Assembly: GCA_034003765.1 (NCBI GenBank)
Contig: JAVEXZ010000022.1
Location: 1 to 24,434, forward strand
Source of the DNA: JAAZGD01 sp034003765
Lineage (GTDB): Bacteria > Bacillota > Clostridia > Peptostreptococcales > Anaerovoracaceae
Reading direction: 5' to 3'
Length of the DNA stretch: 24,434 nt
Of this stretch, positions 8,516-15,544 are shown one piece after another. A program made the translations under genes and the position numbers. The notes under the pieces are model-generated. The model was not told where the DNA came from. It was given only the letters and a program-made list of their open reading frames with translations, and ran no database searches. Every line of letters starts with the position of its first letter. The first letter of the stretch is position 1.

Positions 8516-8544
8516 ATAATAACAGACTCCGACCCACGGGTCAA
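8516..8544 (-). promoter_or_regulatory. sigma-A promoter of the efflux operon
   Basis: On the minus strand TTGACC (8539-8544), a 17-base spacer and TATTAT (8516-8521) form a good vegetative promoter about 75 bases before the membrane-fusion ATG. Palindromes lie both on the -35/spacer and just after the -10, which is the expected architecture for repression by the operon's own TetR protein. Confidence 0.75.
8529..8544. promoter_or_regulatory. TetR-type operator O2, overlapping the -35 box
   Basis: Read on the minus strand this is TTGACCCGTGGGTCGG, with a GACCC/GGGTC inverted repeat. It matches the minus-strand sequence of O1 (CCGACCAGCGGGTCGG) at 12 of 16 positions. It includes the whole -35 hexamer, so bound repressor would block RNA polymerase. 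The two sites start 37 bases apart. Confidence 0.65.
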
Positions 8545-8588
8545 TAGACTGAGATTTATTTTTTCTAGTATAATTCTTCATGTTAAGG

Positions 8589-8594
8589 TATAAT
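8589..8594 (+). promoter_or_regulatory. possible -10 box for the nth-ptb-ior-buk operon
   Basis: TATAAT occurs at 8589-8594, and again at 8569-8574, upstream of nth on the plus strand. Neither has a convincing -35 at 16-18 bases. The nearer one would start transcription around 8601, leaving only a short leader before the ATG at 8614. The shared divergent region also holds the TetR operators, which could affect this side too. Confidence 0.4.
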
Positions 8595-8613
8595 AATTTT
8601 TAGTAAAAGACTA

Positions 8614-9294
8614 ATGGAGAAGGGAAACAGGGAAAGAAAATTGACCTCAATAGATATCCAGGAAATAGGGATAATATTAGATATATTAGAAGAAATGTAT
8701 CCACAAGCTAAGTGTGCCTTAGACCACCAAGATCCTTTTCAACTCCTTGTAGCTACAGTACTTTCAGCCCAAACTACTGACATAAGTGTTAACAAAGTAA
8801 GTGGACAATTGTTTGAAAAATTTGGAAGTCCTTTTCTATTAGCCAAAGCTGATTCAGATGAAGTCGCTGGGATAATTAAAACAATAGGACTTAATAAGAC
8901 TAAATCCAAAAATATTGTTGCCTTATCTAAGCTTTTAGTGGAAAAATACCAGGGGGATGTGCCTAGTTCTTACGAAGAGTTACTTACACTACCAGGAGTG
9001 GGTCGCAAAACTGCCAATGTGGTTCTTTCGGTTGCCTTTAACCAAGACTGTATCGCAGTAGATACTCATGTATTTAGAGTAGCGAATCGAATAGGCCTTA
9101 CCCATGGAAAAACGCCTTTGGCCGTTGAAGAGGGTTTGATGAAAGTTGTCCCCAAGGCTAGATGGTCGAGGACACATCATAGTTTGATTTTTCATGGGCG
9201 TAGCATTTGTTATGCCAGAAAACCTGCTTGTGAAATATGCCCCCTTCAAAACTATTGTTATCATTTCAAATTGAATAGTGGGAGAGTAAAATGA
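8614..9294 (+). CDS. nth: endonuclease III, DNA glycosylase/AP lyase
   Basis: The protein removes oxidised pyrimidines and nicks abasic sites in base-excision repair. From the ATG it has 226 residues. The helix-hairpin-helix LPGVGRKTANVVLS carries the catalytic lysine K132, and the catalytic aspartate is D150 (VDTHVF). A C-terminal [4Fe-4S] motif is formed by C199, C206, C209 and C215 with the family spacing 6-2-5. The ATG at 8614 has no clear ribosome binding site. A TTG at 8641, preceded by GGGAAAG, is an alternative start that would drop nine poorly conserved residues. The stop overlaps the ptb start (ATGA), so nth is the first gene of a fermentation operon. Confidence 0.93.
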   Translation: MEKGNRERKLTSIDIQEIGIILDILEEMYPQAKCALDHQDPFQLLVATVLSAQTTDISVNKVSGQLFEKFGSPFLLAKADSDEVAGIIKTIGLNKTKSKNIVALSKLLVEKYQGDVPSSYEELLTLPGVGRKTANVVLSVAFNQDCIAVDTHVFRVANRIGLTHGKTPLAVEEGLMKVVPKARWSRTHHSLIFHGRSICYARKPACEICPLQNYCYHFKLNSGRVK

Positions 9295-10193
9295 TTTATA
9301 GGAATTTTAGTGAACTTTTCGATCTAAGGAACAATCATGTTAAAAAAACTGTTGTTTTAGCAGGTGCAGAGGATCCCCATGCTCTAGAAGCAGTTCTCCT
9401 AGCTGCCAAGCAAGAAGGGTTAGAATATATACTTGTGGGGGACAAATCAAGGACTCAACAAGTAGCAAAATCCTTAGGCTATGATATAAATGCTGATTTT
9501 ATAATCTCTGCCACAAGTCCTGAGGAGGCAGCACTCTTAGGGGTGGAGCAAATCCGGCTTATGAAAGGCGATTTTTTGATGAAGGGGAAAATGGAAACCA
9601 GTGTTCTTTTAAAACAAGTGGTAGATAAAGAAAGAGGAATTGGCACTGGAAACCTAATGTCCCATATAGCTGTTGTTGAGTCACCTTATTATCATAAACT
9701 ATTGGGAATAACTGATGGAGGGATGATTCCACTTCCAGACTTAGAACAAAAAAAAGGCATTATAAAAAATGCTCTCCACCTATTTCACGGCTTGGGATAT
9801 AAAAGCCCCAAAGTAGGCATTATGGCAGCTGTTGAAAAAATGAATCCAAAAATTCAAGAGACAGTAGACGGGCAAGACCTAAAAGATTTGTCCCTACAAA
9901 CAGGATATTTTGGTGACTGTATCCTTGAAGGACCCATTTCTTTTGATTTGGCAGTCAGCCAAGAATCAGCGAAAATCAAGGGCTACCAAAGTCCAGTATC
10001 TGGGGATGTAGATATTATGTTAATGCCCAACCTTACTGCAGGAAACCTAACTGTGAAAGCACTAGTTTGCCTGGGGAATGCAAAAATGGCAGGTTGCGTA
10101 TTAGGAGCAAAAGTCCCTATAGTGGTAACATCTAGAGGCTCATCTTTGGAAGAAAAATCTATTTCTCTGCTGCTATGTGCGGCATTTGCATAA
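9291..10193 (+). CDS. ptb: phosphate butyryltransferase (phosphate acyltransferase)
   Basis: This 300-residue protein has the normal length for phosphate butyryltransferase, which exchanges the CoA of an acyl-CoA for phosphate in the cytoplasm. Family hallmarks are the LMKGKMETSVLLKQVVDKERGI-type segment in the first half (only partly quoted here), the SHIAVVESPYYHKLLGITDGG region, and the C-terminal VPIVVTSRGSS-EEK motif shared with phosphotransacetylases. It starts on the ATGA overlap with nth, with GGAG six bases upstream. It is followed by iorA, iorB and buk, so its acyl-CoA is probably the product of the indolepyruvate oxidoreductase (arylacetyl-CoA) rather than, or as well as, butyryl-CoA. 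The Ptb/Buk pairs known from clostridia accept varied acyl groups, which makes that possible. Substrate is inferred from context. Confidence 0.9.
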   Translation: MIYRNFSELFDLRNNHVKKTVVLAGAEDPHALEAVLLAAKQEGLEYILVGDKSRTQQVAKSLGYDINADFIISATSPEEAALLGVEQIRLMKGDFLMKGKMETSVLLKQVVDKERGIGTGNLMSHIAVVESPYYHKLLGITDGGMIPLPDLEQKKGIIKNALHLFHGLGYKSPKVGIMAAVEKMNPKIQETVDGQDLKDLSLQTGYFGDCILEGPISFDLAVSQESAKIKGYQSPVSGDVDIMLMPNLTAGNLTVKALVCLGNAKMAGCVLGAKVPIVVTSRGSSLEEKSISLLLCAAFA

Positions 10194-10243
10194 ATTTATT
10201 GATAATATGGGGAACCGTGGGGAATTTAAGGGAGGAAATAAGT

Positions 10244-12022
10244 ATGAAGCAATTGTTAACAGGAAATGAAGCGGTGGCAAGAGGGGCTTATGAAGCAGGG
10301 GTAATATATGCAGCTGCCTATCCTGGGACACCAAGTACGGAAATACTAGAAAACATTGCTCAATATTCTGAGATCATTGGAGAATGGGCTCCTAATGAAA
10401 AGGTTGCACTGGAATGTGTTATAGGAGCATCCTTTGCCGGGGGCAGGGCCCTAGCATCAATGAAGCATGTAGGCCTTAACGTAGCTGCAGATCCACTCTT
10501 TACATTTGCCTACACTGGTGTAAATGGAGGGGCGGTTATTATCTCGGCTGATGAACCGGGCCAACATAGCGCTCAAAACGAGCAGGACAACAGAAATTAT
10601 GCCAAGGCTGCAAAGATTCCAATGTTCGAAGCGGCTGACAGCCAAGAATGCCTAGATATGGTAAAGGAAGCTTTTGAAGTTAGTGAAGAATTTGACATTC
10701 CTGTGCTTTTTAGAATGACTACCCGTCTTTGCCATGGTAAAACCGTGGTTGAAAAGGGGGAACGAAAAGATGTGGCCATTAGGGAATTTGTAAAAACTCC
10801 TTCTAAGTACGTCATGGTTCCTGCCATGGCCAGAGCTAGGAGAAAAGACTTAGAAGTGAGGTTAAACCGCCTCAAGGAATATTCTGAAAGTTGCACATGG
10901 AATTATGAAGAAATAAACCAAGGAGAAATTGGCGTTATAGCCTCTGGCCCAAGTTACAGGTATGCCAAAGAAGTATTCGGAGACAGTGTTTCCTACCTAA
11001 AATTGGGATTTACAAACCCCCTGCCTGAGGGGTTAGTCAAAAAGTTTTGTGATAAAATGCACACAATATATATTATAGAAGAAAATGACCCATATATTGA
11101 AGAAAGAGTTAGGATTCTTGGGTATGATTGCCAAGGGAAGAACATATTCCCAAGTATAGGTGAAATGACTCCAGAAGTTATTAGGCAGGCTGTTTATGGT
11201 GAAGCTTTACCAAGCCTAGAATATGATACATCAGCCCTAGTGCCAAGACCACCTACCCTCTGTGCAGGTTGCCCTCATCGTGGCTTCTTCTTTCATTTAG
11301 GGAAAAAGAAGAACATCATGATCTCTGGGGATATAGGCTGCTACACCTTGGGCTTCGCAAAACCATATAATGCAATGGACGCCACCATCTGTATGGGTGC
11401 CAGTTTTTCTATGGGCCATGGGGCTCAAAAGGTTTTCGATCAAGGAGATAAGGGGACCAGAGTTGTATCAGTTCTGGGAGATTCAACCTTCTTTCACACA
11501 GGCATTAATTCTTTGATAACTGTGGTATACAATCAGTCCAATACCATTAATGTTATCTTGGATAACAGAGTGACAGCCATGACAGGCCATCAGGAGAACC
11601 CGGGAAGCGGTAAAAACATAAAGGGAGATCCTTCTACCATGCTTGATATTGAAGAAATTGTTAGAGCCCTAGGGATCCGACATGTTCGTACCATCGATCC
11701 AAACAATTTAAAGCAGGTTGATGAAACACTAAATGAATTGTTGGCAATCAACGAACCTTCTGTGTTAATAACAAAGTGGCCTTGTGCATTGAAGAAACTC
11801 TCTCCCTGGGATATTGAAGATTTCCCAGGAGCTTTCCAAAGCAAGAATTATATTCAAGAAGATCTTTGCATCGGGTGTAAAGTGTGTATCAGGTGTGGCT
11901 GCCCCGCCTTGATTTTTGATAAAGAGAAAAAGAAAACTCATATAGACATTCTTCAGTGTGTAGGCTGTGATGTTTGTACCCAGCTTTGCCCTACTGAAGC
12001 CATAAAGAAGAAGGAGGACTAA
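10244..12022 (+). CDS. iorA: indolepyruvate:ferredoxin oxidoreductase, alpha subunit
   Basis: IorA with IorB oxidises aryl pyruvates (from Trp, Phe or Tyr transamination) to arylacetyl-CoA and CO2, reducing ferredoxin. The 592-residue protein has an N-terminal pyruvate-ferredoxin-reductase-like domain (YPGTPSTEI near residue 25). The thiamine diphosphate domain has GDIGCY at 362-367 and GDS at 412-414 with N422 and DNRVTAMTG. Two C-terminal [4Fe-4S] motifs follow: C542, C545, C548, C553 and C572, C575, C578, C582. An extra cysteine, C551, lies inside the first. I chose the ATG at 10244 because GGAGG is eight bases upstream and the family begins there; the longer frame from 10175 overlaps ptb and has no such site. 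Confidence 0.95.
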   Translation: MKQLLTGNEAVARGAYEAGVIYAAAYPGTPSTEILENIAQYSEIIGEWAPNEKVALECVIGASFAGGRALASMKHVGLNVAADPLFTFAYTGVNGGAVIISADEPGQHSAQNEQDNRNYAKAAKIPMFEAADSQECLDMVKEAFEVSEEFDIPVLFRMTTRLCHGKTVVEKGERKDVAIREFVKTPSKYVMVPAMARARRKDLEVRLNRLKEYSESCTWNYEEINQGEIGVIASGPSYRYAKEVFGDSVSYLKLGFTNPLPEGLVKKFCDKMHTIYIIEENDPYIEERVRILGYDCQGKNIFPSIGEMTPEVIRQAVYGEALPSLEYDTSALVPRPPTLCAGCPHRGFFFHLGKKKNIMISGDIGCYTLGFAKPYNAMDATICMGASFSMGHGAQKVFDQGDKGTRVVSVLGDSTFFHTGINSLITVVYNQSNTINVILDNRVTAMTGHQENPGSGKNIKGDPSTMLDIEEIVRALGIRHVRTIDPNNLKQVDETLNELLAINEPSVLITKWPCALKKLSPWDIEDFPGAFQSKNYIQEDLCIGCKVCIRCGCPALIFDKEKKKTHIDILQCVGCDVCTQLCPTEAIKKKED

Positions 12023-12024
12023 GG

Positions 12025-12597
12025 ATGACAAAGAGCATATTACTTGCTGGAGTGGGAGGGCAAGGTACTATATTGGCAGGAAAACTCTTAACTCAAGGCC
12101 TGTTGGAAGCTGGATATGATGTGAAAATGAGTGAAATCTTGGGCATGAGCCAAAGGGGTGGAGACGTTTCTTCACAAGTCAGGTATGGTGATAAGGTTGA
12201 ATCCCCTGTTATAGAAAAGGGTGGGGCTGATATTATTGTGGCTTTTGAAAAGATGGAAGCCCTTAGGGTTTTATCATATTTGAAACCTGGTGGACAAGTA
12301 GTGGTAAACGATTTCCAAATGCCTTCCATGCCCATACTAATGGGGGATAGGGATTACCCTGTGGATGCTCTTTTAGAAATAGAAAAGCATGCAAAATTAA
12401 AAGTTATTCCTGCCTCTGAAATTGCAAAGGGCCTAGGTAATGGAAAAGTAATGAACCTGGTATTATTGGGGACAATTATAAGTCTAATGGGGCTTTCTGA
12501 TATTGATTGGCCAAGAATTGTTGAAGAATCGGTGAAACCTGCATTTGTAGATATCAATATAAAAGCTATAAATGCAGGTATAGAAGCAGTGAGGTAG
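12025..12597 (+). CDS. iorB: indolepyruvate:ferredoxin oxidoreductase, beta subunit
   Basis: This 190-residue protein is the gamma-domain-like partner of IorA, of normal length. It starts with the conserved glycine-rich loop GVGGQGTILAGKLL and has the EILGMSQRGGDVSSQVRYG stretch typical of 2-oxoacid:acceptor oxidoreductase gamma/beta subunits. Its ATG lies two bases after the iorA stop, and its ribosome binding site AAGGAGG is inside the end of iorA. The two subunits are therefore made together. It shares the operon with ptb and buk. Confidence 0.95.
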   Translation: MTKSILLAGVGGQGTILAGKLLTQGLLEAGYDVKMSEILGMSQRGGDVSSQVRYGDKVESPVIEKGGADIIVAFEKMEALRVLSYLKPGGQVVVNDFQMPSMPILMGDRDYPVDALLEIEKHAKLKVIPASEIAKGLGNGKVMNLVLLGTIISLMGLSDIDWPRIVEESVKPAFVDINIKAINAGIEAVR

Positions 12598-12602
12598 TCT
12601 AT

Positions 12603-13670
12603 ATGGATTATAAAATATTGGTGATTAATCCTGGTAATACTTCAACTAAGATTGCAATATACAATAACGAAGATGAGCTATACCAAATAACAGTAGATCA
12701 TGGGGAAGATGAACTAACAGAATATCAAAAAATCCGCGACCAAAAAGCCTTTAGAGGAGAATTAGTCCAGACTGCCTTATCCAAAGGAGGCTTTAAACTT
12801 TCCGATATGGATGTCATTATTGGCCGCGGTGGTCTTGGGAAACCCATGGAAGGAGGTCTATATAGGATAAATCAAGAGATGATAAATGATCTTGAAAAAG
12901 CTTTATATGGTGAGCATGCCTCTAACTTGGGAGCAATGATTGCAAAAGACCTTGGAGACAAAGTAGGAGTCCCTTCCTTTATAATGGATCCTGTTTCTAT
13001 TGATGAGATGGAAGCTGTCGCCAGATTATCTGGACTAAAGGAGCTCCCTCGTAAGAGCCTACTTCACGCCTTGAACAGTAGAGCAGTGGCAAGGTGGTAT
13101 GGCAAAGAAATAGGAAAAAGATATGATGATTTGAGATTGGTTGTAGTTCATTTAGGTTCTGGAATTTCTATTACCCCCCATGTAGATGGAAGGATTATAG
13201 ATTGTAATAACGCAATGTCAGGAGGACCCATGAGCCCTGACCGGGCTGGAGGCCTTCCTTCAAGAGGATTGGTTGAACTTTGTTATTCGGGCAAGTATAA
13301 AACACGAGATGAAATGATAAAGAAAATCAACAGAGAAGGTGGATTATATGACCATTTAGGTACCAGTGATCTTAGGGAAGTCGAAAAAATGGTGGACATG
13401 GGGGATGATTATGCAGACCTAGTCCTAAAGGCCATGGTATATCAAATCGCTAAAGAGATTGGAGCAATGGCAACAGTCTTGGAAGGAAGGGTGGATGCTA
13501 TAATTGTCACTGGAGGAATGGCCCATTCTAAAAGATTGATAGAGGACTTAGAAAAGAAGGTGTCTTTTATTGGCCCTCTAGTAGTTCGGCCTGGTGAATT
13601 GGAAATGGAAGCCCTAGCAAAAGGGGCTTATGATGGAATGCGGGGAGAGTTGCCAATCAAAGAATATTGA
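12603..13670 (+). CDS. buk: butyrate kinase (carboxylate kinase)
   Basis: Butyrate kinases transfer phosphate from an acyl phosphate to ADP, giving ATP and the free acid. The 355-residue protein is of normal length and belongs to the acetate kinase/sugar kinase/actin fold. The phosphate-1 loop is VINPGNTSTKIAIY (7-20), followed by IIGRGGLGKPMEGG (72-85), RKSLLHALNSRAVAR (150-164), the VHLGSGIS loop (182-189) and the adenosine motif VTGGMAHSKRLI near the C-terminus. GAGG lies eight bases before the ATG and overlaps the end of iorB. As the last gene of the operon it completes substrate-level phosphorylation: IorAB makes acyl-CoA, Ptb acyl phosphate, Buk ATP. The carboxylate could be butyrate, a branched-chain acid or an arylacetate; context favours arylacetate. 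Confidence 0.92.
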   Translation: MDYKILVINPGNTSTKIAIYNNEDELYQITVDHGEDELTEYQKIRDQKAFRGELVQTALSKGGFKLSDMDVIIGRGGLGKPMEGGLYRINQEMINDLEKALYGEHASNLGAMIAKDLGDKVGVPSFIMDPVSIDEMEAVARLSGLKELPRKSLLHALNSRAVARWYGKEIGKRYDDLRLVVVHLGSGISITPHVDGRIIDCNNAMSGGPMSPDRAGGLPSRGLVELCYSGKYKTRDEMIKKINREGGLYDHLGTSDLREVEKMVDMGDDYADLVLKAMVYQIAKEIGAMATVLEGRVDAIIVTGGMAHSKRLIEDLEKKVSFIGPLVVRPGELEMEALAKGAYDGMRGELPIKEY

Positions 13671-13770
13671 AAGATTGGTAATGCCTATATTTGAACAAAG
13701 TGTATTTGCGGCATTCTGGTGGGCAAAAGAAAAGATAATAGATATTCAGGGATAAAACATATCATAAATA

Positions 13771-13814
13771 AAAAAGTCTGTTGGCAATTATTATAAATTG
13801 TTAGCAGACTTTTT
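13771..13814. terminator. bidirectional terminator between buk and the SEC-C gene
   Basis: AAAAAGTCTG (13771-13780) pairs with CAGACTTTTT (13805-13814). The pairing continues inward through several G-T pairs to an ATTATA loop, giving a stem of about 19 pairs. A's before and T's after give a T-run on both strands. It lies between converging genes, so it can end transcription of both the buk operon and the hom/SEC-C operon. Confidence 0.85.
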
Positions 13815-13858
13815 AGAGCATTTTTATGGAACTTTGTTCTCCTTAAATTGTTGTAAAT

Positions 13859-13904
13859 TTCTTGGAAGAAAACCCTAAGAAAAAAACTTCTTAGAAGAAA
13901 ACCC
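13859..13904. repeat. 17-bp direct repeat, two copies, period 29
   Basis: TTCTTGGAAGAAAACCC (13859-13875) and TTCTTAGAAGAAAACCC (13888-13904) differ at one base. Each begins with a small palindrome (TTCTTNGAAGAA). They lie directly after the stop codon of the minus-strand SEC-C gene. They could form alternative hairpins in its 3' end or be a local duplication. Confidence 0.6.
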
Positions 13905-14405
13905 CTATAGGTTTGCTCCACAACATTTTTTATATTTTTTCCCTGACCCACATGGGCAAGGATCATTTCGACCAGGTTCTTTGTCTTTTACTAGGGTTCT
14001 GGATTTTCGGTATACTTCAAATAAGGCCTTTTCCTCTTCTTCTGAATAGATTTTTCTCCACTCAGCCAAAGAATATAGGTGTTCCGCATCAACTTTAAGC
14101 ATATTCAAGAAGAGTTTTTCGAAATCAACTTTCAAATCAATTTTTGTATCTTCTGTAATGTTTTCAACATCTAAACCATCTATTAATGAGCTGGCGATCC
14201 CATCAAAAAAACCCATTAGCAGAACAGGGTCTACATCATATTTTGCTACTAGTTCCTTGAAAGTCCCCTGGATTGGGGTTTGATAATTTTCCAGTAGTTC
14301 CTTGTAAATCTTCACCTCAGCCTGGGAATAGGATTCCCAAAAGTCGGGGAAAGAGTCATCAGTTTGGCCCTCAATTAGTTTTTTCCAAGATTCATAGATT
14401 TTCAT
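13905..14405 (-). CDS. SEC-C motif protein of unknown function
   Basis: The 166-residue acidic protein ends in a SEC-C zinc-binding motif, GRNDPCPCGSGKKYKKCCG, with ligands C150, C152, C161 and C162. This motif also ends SecA and many stand-alone proteins. The rest is predicted helical (for example FPDFWESYSQAEVKIYKELLE) and I do not recognise another domain. I chose the ATG at 14405 because it overlaps the hom stop codon as TAATG and has AGGGCAGG upstream; the longer frame begins inside hom. That arrangement means the gene is read by translational coupling with hom. Its role is unknown: a zinc-dependent protein or ribosome contact is common for the motif, but nothing here shows it. Confidence 0.85.
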   Translation of the reverse strand: MKIYESWKKLIEGQTDDSFPDFWESYSQAEVKIYKELLENYQTPIQGTFKELVAKYDVDPVLLMGFFDGIASSLIDGLDVENITEDTKIDLKVDFEKLFLNMLKVDAEHLYSLAEWRKIYSEEEEKALFEVYRKSRTLVKDKEPGRNDPCPCGSGKKYKKCCGANL

Positions 14406-15391
14406 TATTTCCTGCCCTCTCCTCTGTTTGTCCATTCAATTATATCCATAACATCTCCTAAAACTGCACTTCCAGTTGGAAGAGGTCCAGCGCCTTTTCC
14501 GTAAAACATTAGCTCCCCTACGGCATTTCCAGTTATATATATTGCGTTAAATTCGTTGTTCACACCACATAAGGGGTGGTCAATTGCAAGTTCCATAGGG
14601 GCTACAGTGGCGGAAACCTTTCCAGCCTCCTTAGCTACACGAGCTATTAATTTAATCTTATTTCCCCTACTTTTTGCGGCTTCAATTTGCTGGGGAGTAA
14701 CCTTGGTAATTCCTTCTGTAGGTATTTCCTCGGGGGGTATATAATCTCCGAAAGCCAATGCCGTTAGTATTGTAAGTTTGTTGGCAGCATCGACTCCCTC
14801 TACATCAGCACTAGGGTCCGCCTCTGCAAAGCCTAAGTCTTGTGCCCTAGCTAAGGCGGTTTCGTAGGCTAGGTCATTGTCTGTCATTTGTGTAAGTATA
14901 TAGTTGGTAGTTCCATTAACAATTCCAAGCACTTCGCTAAATTCGTTGGCTCTAAGTACACTAGACATTACCTTTAATACAGGTATCCCGCCACCTACAC
15001 TGGCTTCATATCTAAATTCCACATTATTTTTTGTGGCAGCCTCCCTTAATTTGAGAAAGTTGCTAGCTACTGCGGCCTTGTTGGCGGTTACTACTGATTT
15101 TCCATGATTCATGGCATCAATCATTAGGGTTGAAGCAGGCTCAACACCCCCTAATAGCTCTATTACTATTTCAATTGAAGAATCATTGAAAATATCCTGA
15201 GGGTCTTGGGTGAATTTATTGGGGTCCACATGGATCTCACGATCTCGACCAGTATCTTTTTCTAGTATTCTAGTAATTTCCACAGACAGGCCCAAAGATT
15301 TTTCTATGGTTTCCCTATTCATTTCTAAAACCTTATATGTTCCTGTACCAATGTTTCCAAGGCCCAAAAGCCCAATCTTTGTCTTTTTCAT
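14405..15391 (-). CDS. hom: homoserine dehydrogenase without ACT domain
   Basis: The enzyme reduces aspartate semialdehyde to homoserine for threonine and methionine synthesis. The N-terminal Rossmann fold has GLGNIGTGT (10-18). Catalytic and substrate residues are present: K105 (TANKAAVA), E190, D201 and K205 (GVDAANKLTIL), with NGTTNYIL at 159-166. It is only 328 residues and ends shortly after GPLPTGSAVLGDVMDI, where most bacterial enzymes (about 400-440 residues) continue through a linker into an ACT domain for threonine inhibition. The stop overlaps the next gene's ATG, and that gene's product does not look like an ACT domain, so this seems a natural short form. AAGGAG precedes the ATG. 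Confidence 0.92.
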   Translation of the reverse strand: MKKTKIGLLGLGNIGTGTYKVLEMNRETIEKSLGLSVEITRILEKDTGRDREIHVDPNKFTQDPQDIFNDSSIEIVIELLGGVEPASTLMIDAMNHGKSVVTANKAAVASNFLKLREAATKNNVEFRYEASVGGGIPVLKVMSSVLRANEFSEVLGIVNGTTNYILTQMTDNDLAYETALARAQDLGFAEADPSADVEGVDAANKLTILTALAFGDYIPPEEIPTEGITKVTPQQIEAAKSRGNKIKLIARVAKEAGKVSATVAPMELAIDHPLCGVNNEFNAIYITGNAVGELMFYGKGAGPLPTGSAVLGDVMDIIEWTNRGEGRK

Positions 15392-15424
15392 TTAACATGC
15401 TCCTTTTAAAATCATAATTTAGAT

Positions 15425-15453
15425 ATTATATACCAAAAACACAAAAAAGTCAT
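15425..15453 (-). promoter_or_regulatory. promoter of hom and the SEC-C gene
   Basis: On the minus strand ATGACT (15448-15453), a 17-base spacer and a perfect TATAAT (15425-15430) lie about 35 bases before the hom ATG. The -10 is exact; the -35 matches four of six bases. The region is shared with the divergent trmL gene. Confidence 0.6.
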
Positions 15454-15475
15454 GGGAAAAACCCTGCCTTGGCTA

Positions 15476-15481
15476 TATAAT
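15476..15481 (+). promoter_or_regulatory. possible -10 box for trmL
   Basis: A perfect TATAAT lies 64 bases upstream of the chosen trmL start on the plus strand. No good -35 is seen 16-18 bases before it, so this is only a candidate. Confidence 0.3.
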
Positions 15482-15544
15482 GAGCAGGAACCAGTTATTG
15501 TTATGTATGTATTAGGATTCTTTATTAAAGAAAAGAGAAAAGCC

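Noticed and set aside
10175..10243. N-terminal extension of iorA beginning inside ptb
   Set aside because: No ribosome binding site for that ATG, overlap with ptb, and family homology begins at the ATG at 10244, which has GGAGG upstream.
13685..13966. 93-residue minus-strand frame between buk and the SEC-C gene
   Set aside because: It runs through the bidirectional terminator and direct repeats, and overlaps the SEC-C gene in another frame; no family resemblance.
15452..15544. N-terminal extension of trmL
   Set aside because: The extra 31 residues are outside the SPOUT domain and overlap the promoter region shared with hom.
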